Shown one piece after another: positions 6,408 through 7,262 of a stretch of 7,262 bases of DNA. The stretch is from positions 1 to 7,262 of the forward strand of contig DAHWBL010000255.1 of assembly GCA_027323595.1 (NCBI GenBank), written 5' to 3'. A program made the position numbers and the translations under genes. The notes under the pieces are model-generated. The model was not told the DNA's origin, searched no databases, and was given only the letters and a program-made list of their open reading frames with translations. The stretch comes from Acetobacteraceae bacterium. GTDB lineage: Bacteria; Pseudomonadota; Alphaproteobacteria; Acetobacterales; Acetobacteraceae. Within the stretch, counting starts at the first letter, position 1. Each line of letters opens with the position of its first letter.

Positions 6408-6513
6408 GCAGTCCCTCATGCACATACCGCTGCAACGGCGACAGAAGATAGCTGATCACACCGCGCCGCCCAGTCTTGATTTCCGCCGTCACCGCTATTC
6501 CCGGCGACAGCGC
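6397..6513 (-). pseudogene. C-terminal remnant of a HlyD-family type I secretion periplasmic adaptor
   Basis: The minus-strand frame ending at the TAA at 6399-6397 encodes LSPGIAVTAEIKTG followed by YLLSPLQRYVHEGLHER, the very characteristic C-terminal end of HlyD/PrtE-type membrane fusion proteins (consensus LSPGMAVTAEIKTGxRrvieyLLSPLxRyvhEsxrER). Full-length family members are typically about 400-480 residues, with an N-terminal membrane anchor and coiled coil; only about 38 residues survive here. The frame extends upstream to 6633, but that part (Arg/Trp/Leu-rich, MRVFLHRTG onward) does not look like HlyD. The stop overlaps the first 11 nt of the SUMF1 gene, so the two were probably adjacent, coupled genes in one operon. 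The missing front is not found in any frame to the right. Confidence 0.82.
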
Positions 6514-6530
6514 CTCCTCCCGCTCATGCA
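6401..6530. repeat. 10-bp direct repeat bracketing the HlyD remnant
   Basis: CGCTCATGCA occurs at 6401-6410 and again at 6521-6530, exactly 120 nt apart, close to the two ends of recognisable HlyD homology. A third partial copy (CTCATGCAC) lies at 6415-6423. This may be a scar of recombination at short homology, or coincidence arising from repeated His-Glu-Arg codons. Confidence 0.5.
6413..6417 (-). promoter_or_regulatory. Ribosome site supporting the 6407 start of the SUMF1 gene
   Basis: GAGGG on the minus strand lies 5 nt before the ATG at 6407. The alternative ATG at 6359 has only a GGGTG 12 nt away. The site sits within the last codons of the HlyD fragment, the usual layout for coupled translation. 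Confidence 0.6.
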
Positions 6531-7262
6531 CCCCCCCGCCCAATCGGCGACGGGTTTGGCAACCTTGAACCAAAAGCCGGACAAGCCACACGATCCGCCA
6601 AGCCAACCCCGTGCGATGCAGGAAGACCCGCATCGTTGATGTGGGCTACTTGCTGCTGTGATTGCAACGTCCAGAAGAGCCACAAAAGGATTAGGCATTC
6701 GATTTTTTCCTATTTTTTTCAACGTGTTTTCTTGTTTGCCAGCCTTGAGTCGCCGGTTTTTTATGTGCGCCGCCGACAAGATGATAATGGCAGGTAGGAG
6801 TGCCAGAACCGCCAAATAAAACTGAGACCACTTTGAAAGATATTGCCTCGACAGCAGCGCCAATGCCGTTGCGACAACAAAACAAGGTCCCGAGTCGAAA
6901 TTGCCCGAATTACCTTGTTGGCGGATTTCTCAACTGGCTCATCGGCCCTACCACCCTCTTTGAGACTCATCTTTTGCGAGTCCCTTCGTTACAGATGGGT
7001 GGATAAGTGTCCTCGCTGATTTCAATATAAATTCTCGTTATTTTAGAAATGAAATTTTTTCTATTACTACGAGCAAAGTTCATAATCTGTCGTAATGTGC
7101 AAAACGACTTAGAAATTACAGAAAAACCGTTCAGAAAACCGGAAAAATTACATAGTTAATGTTTGAACAAAATTATTTCATTAAAATAAAAAATATTTAT
7201 CGCATTTGCAGAAGCCATTACGACTGGAACATAAGCGCAAAACTTCGCGCGTCCTATAGGTA
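6531..7262. other. Gene-poor, increasingly AT-rich segment without a convincing gene
   Basis: No reading frame here has a good start, ribosome site and family resemblance. It begins with a run of seven C (6531-6537). A minus-strand frame over 6762-6884 encodes two hydrophobic stretches (CFVVATALALLS and FYLAVLALLPAIIILSAAHI) followed by a Lys/Arg-rich tail, but it has only a TTG start. A separate frame with an ATG at 6970 (MSLKEGGRADEPVEKS) runs in from upstream, so a frameshifted small membrane protein is conceivable. From about 7021 the DNA is very AT-rich: by hand count 13 of 60 bases in 7021-7080 and 8 of 60 in 7141-7200 are G or C, in sharp contrast with the left part. No tRNA, terminator or transposase was recognised. 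Confidence 0.6.
7088..7224. repeat. Split inverted repeat in the AT-rich segment, possible transposon-end-like structure
   Basis: GTCGTAATG (7089-7097) has an exact inverted copy CATTACGAC at 7216-7224. The adjoining TGCAAA (7098-7103) also recurs inverted as TTTGCA (7205-7210), offset by 5 nt. The left copy reads TGTCGT-N10-ACGAC, itself a small dyad. Near-identical direct repeats CAGAAAAACCG (7119-7129) and CAGAAAACCG (7132-7141) lie between the arms. Identity as a mobile-element end is unproved. Confidence 0.35.

Noticed and set aside
6514..6633. Upstream half of the minus-strand frame continuing from the HlyD tail
   Set aside because: Sequence from MRVFLHRTG to the Gly run does not resemble HlyD or any family I recognise; probably fortuitous open frame beyond the breakpoint.
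6762..6884. SLATT/DUF4231-type two-helix conflict-system protein
   Set aside because: Two hydrophobic segments alone are not enough; no family motif or intact start, so no name was given.
7021..7262. Replication origin or CRISPR leader suggested by AT-richness
   Set aside because: No DnaA-box cluster, iterons or regularly spaced repeats; only a pair of short direct repeats and one split inverted repeat.

Overview
The left three quarters of the window (about 1-5240) is GC-rich, tightly packed and biased to G/C at third codon positions. Together with the families present (cyclase-family hydrolases, a LivK-type binding protein, NIPSNAP, a lipocalin-like protein, a Gfo/Idh/MocA dehydrogenase), this suggests a metabolically versatile alphaproteobacterium, perhaps Acetobacteraceae/Rhodospirillales. 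That placement is an inference from gene content; there is no marker gene here.

Layout, left to right. (a) 1-2514, minus strand: a three-gene operon reading right to left. It starts with an exported branched-chain-amino-acid-type ABC substrate-binding protein, followed 9 nt later by a cyclase-family metal hydrolase and 1 nt later by a second, paralogous cyclase that runs off the left edge. No permease or ATPase gene is present. (b) 2515-2716: a divergent control region with a weak promoter candidate and a perfect 8-bp hairpin. (c) 2717-3280, plus strand: an NAD(P)H-dependent FMN reductase of the ChrR/YieF type, whose stop codon overlaps that of the convergent next gene in a TTAA. (d) 3277-4018, minus strand: a NIPSNAP gene followed by a lipocalin-like gene. 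(e) 4089-5240, plus strand, divergent from NIPSNAP: a Gfo/Idh/MocA NAD(P)-dependent oxidoreductase. Taken together, (a)-(e) look like part of an uptake and ring-opening/redox module for small cyclic or aromatic compounds. The substrate cannot be read from the sequence.

After 5240 the character changes. A minus-strand gene (5289-6407) of lower GC encodes an exported, cysteine-rich SUMF1/FGE-fold protein that lacks the two catalytic cysteines of true formylglycine-generating enzymes. Its start overlaps the stop codon of a gene fragment encoding only the last ~38 residues of a HlyD-type type I secretion adaptor. The SUMF1 gene therefore appears to be the surviving tail of a secretion operon whose front has been lost. 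To the right (6514-7262) no convincing gene is found. GC falls to roughly 13-22% in the 60-base stretches I counted, and the region holds a fragmentary two-helix membrane reading frame and an inverted-repeat arrangement around 7088-7224 with some likeness to TniA/TnsB-class transposon ends. I read 5241-7262 as a decayed, probably transferred or rearranged segment beside an ordinary catabolic cluster. No complete mobile element, CRISPR array, rRNA or tRNA was seen.
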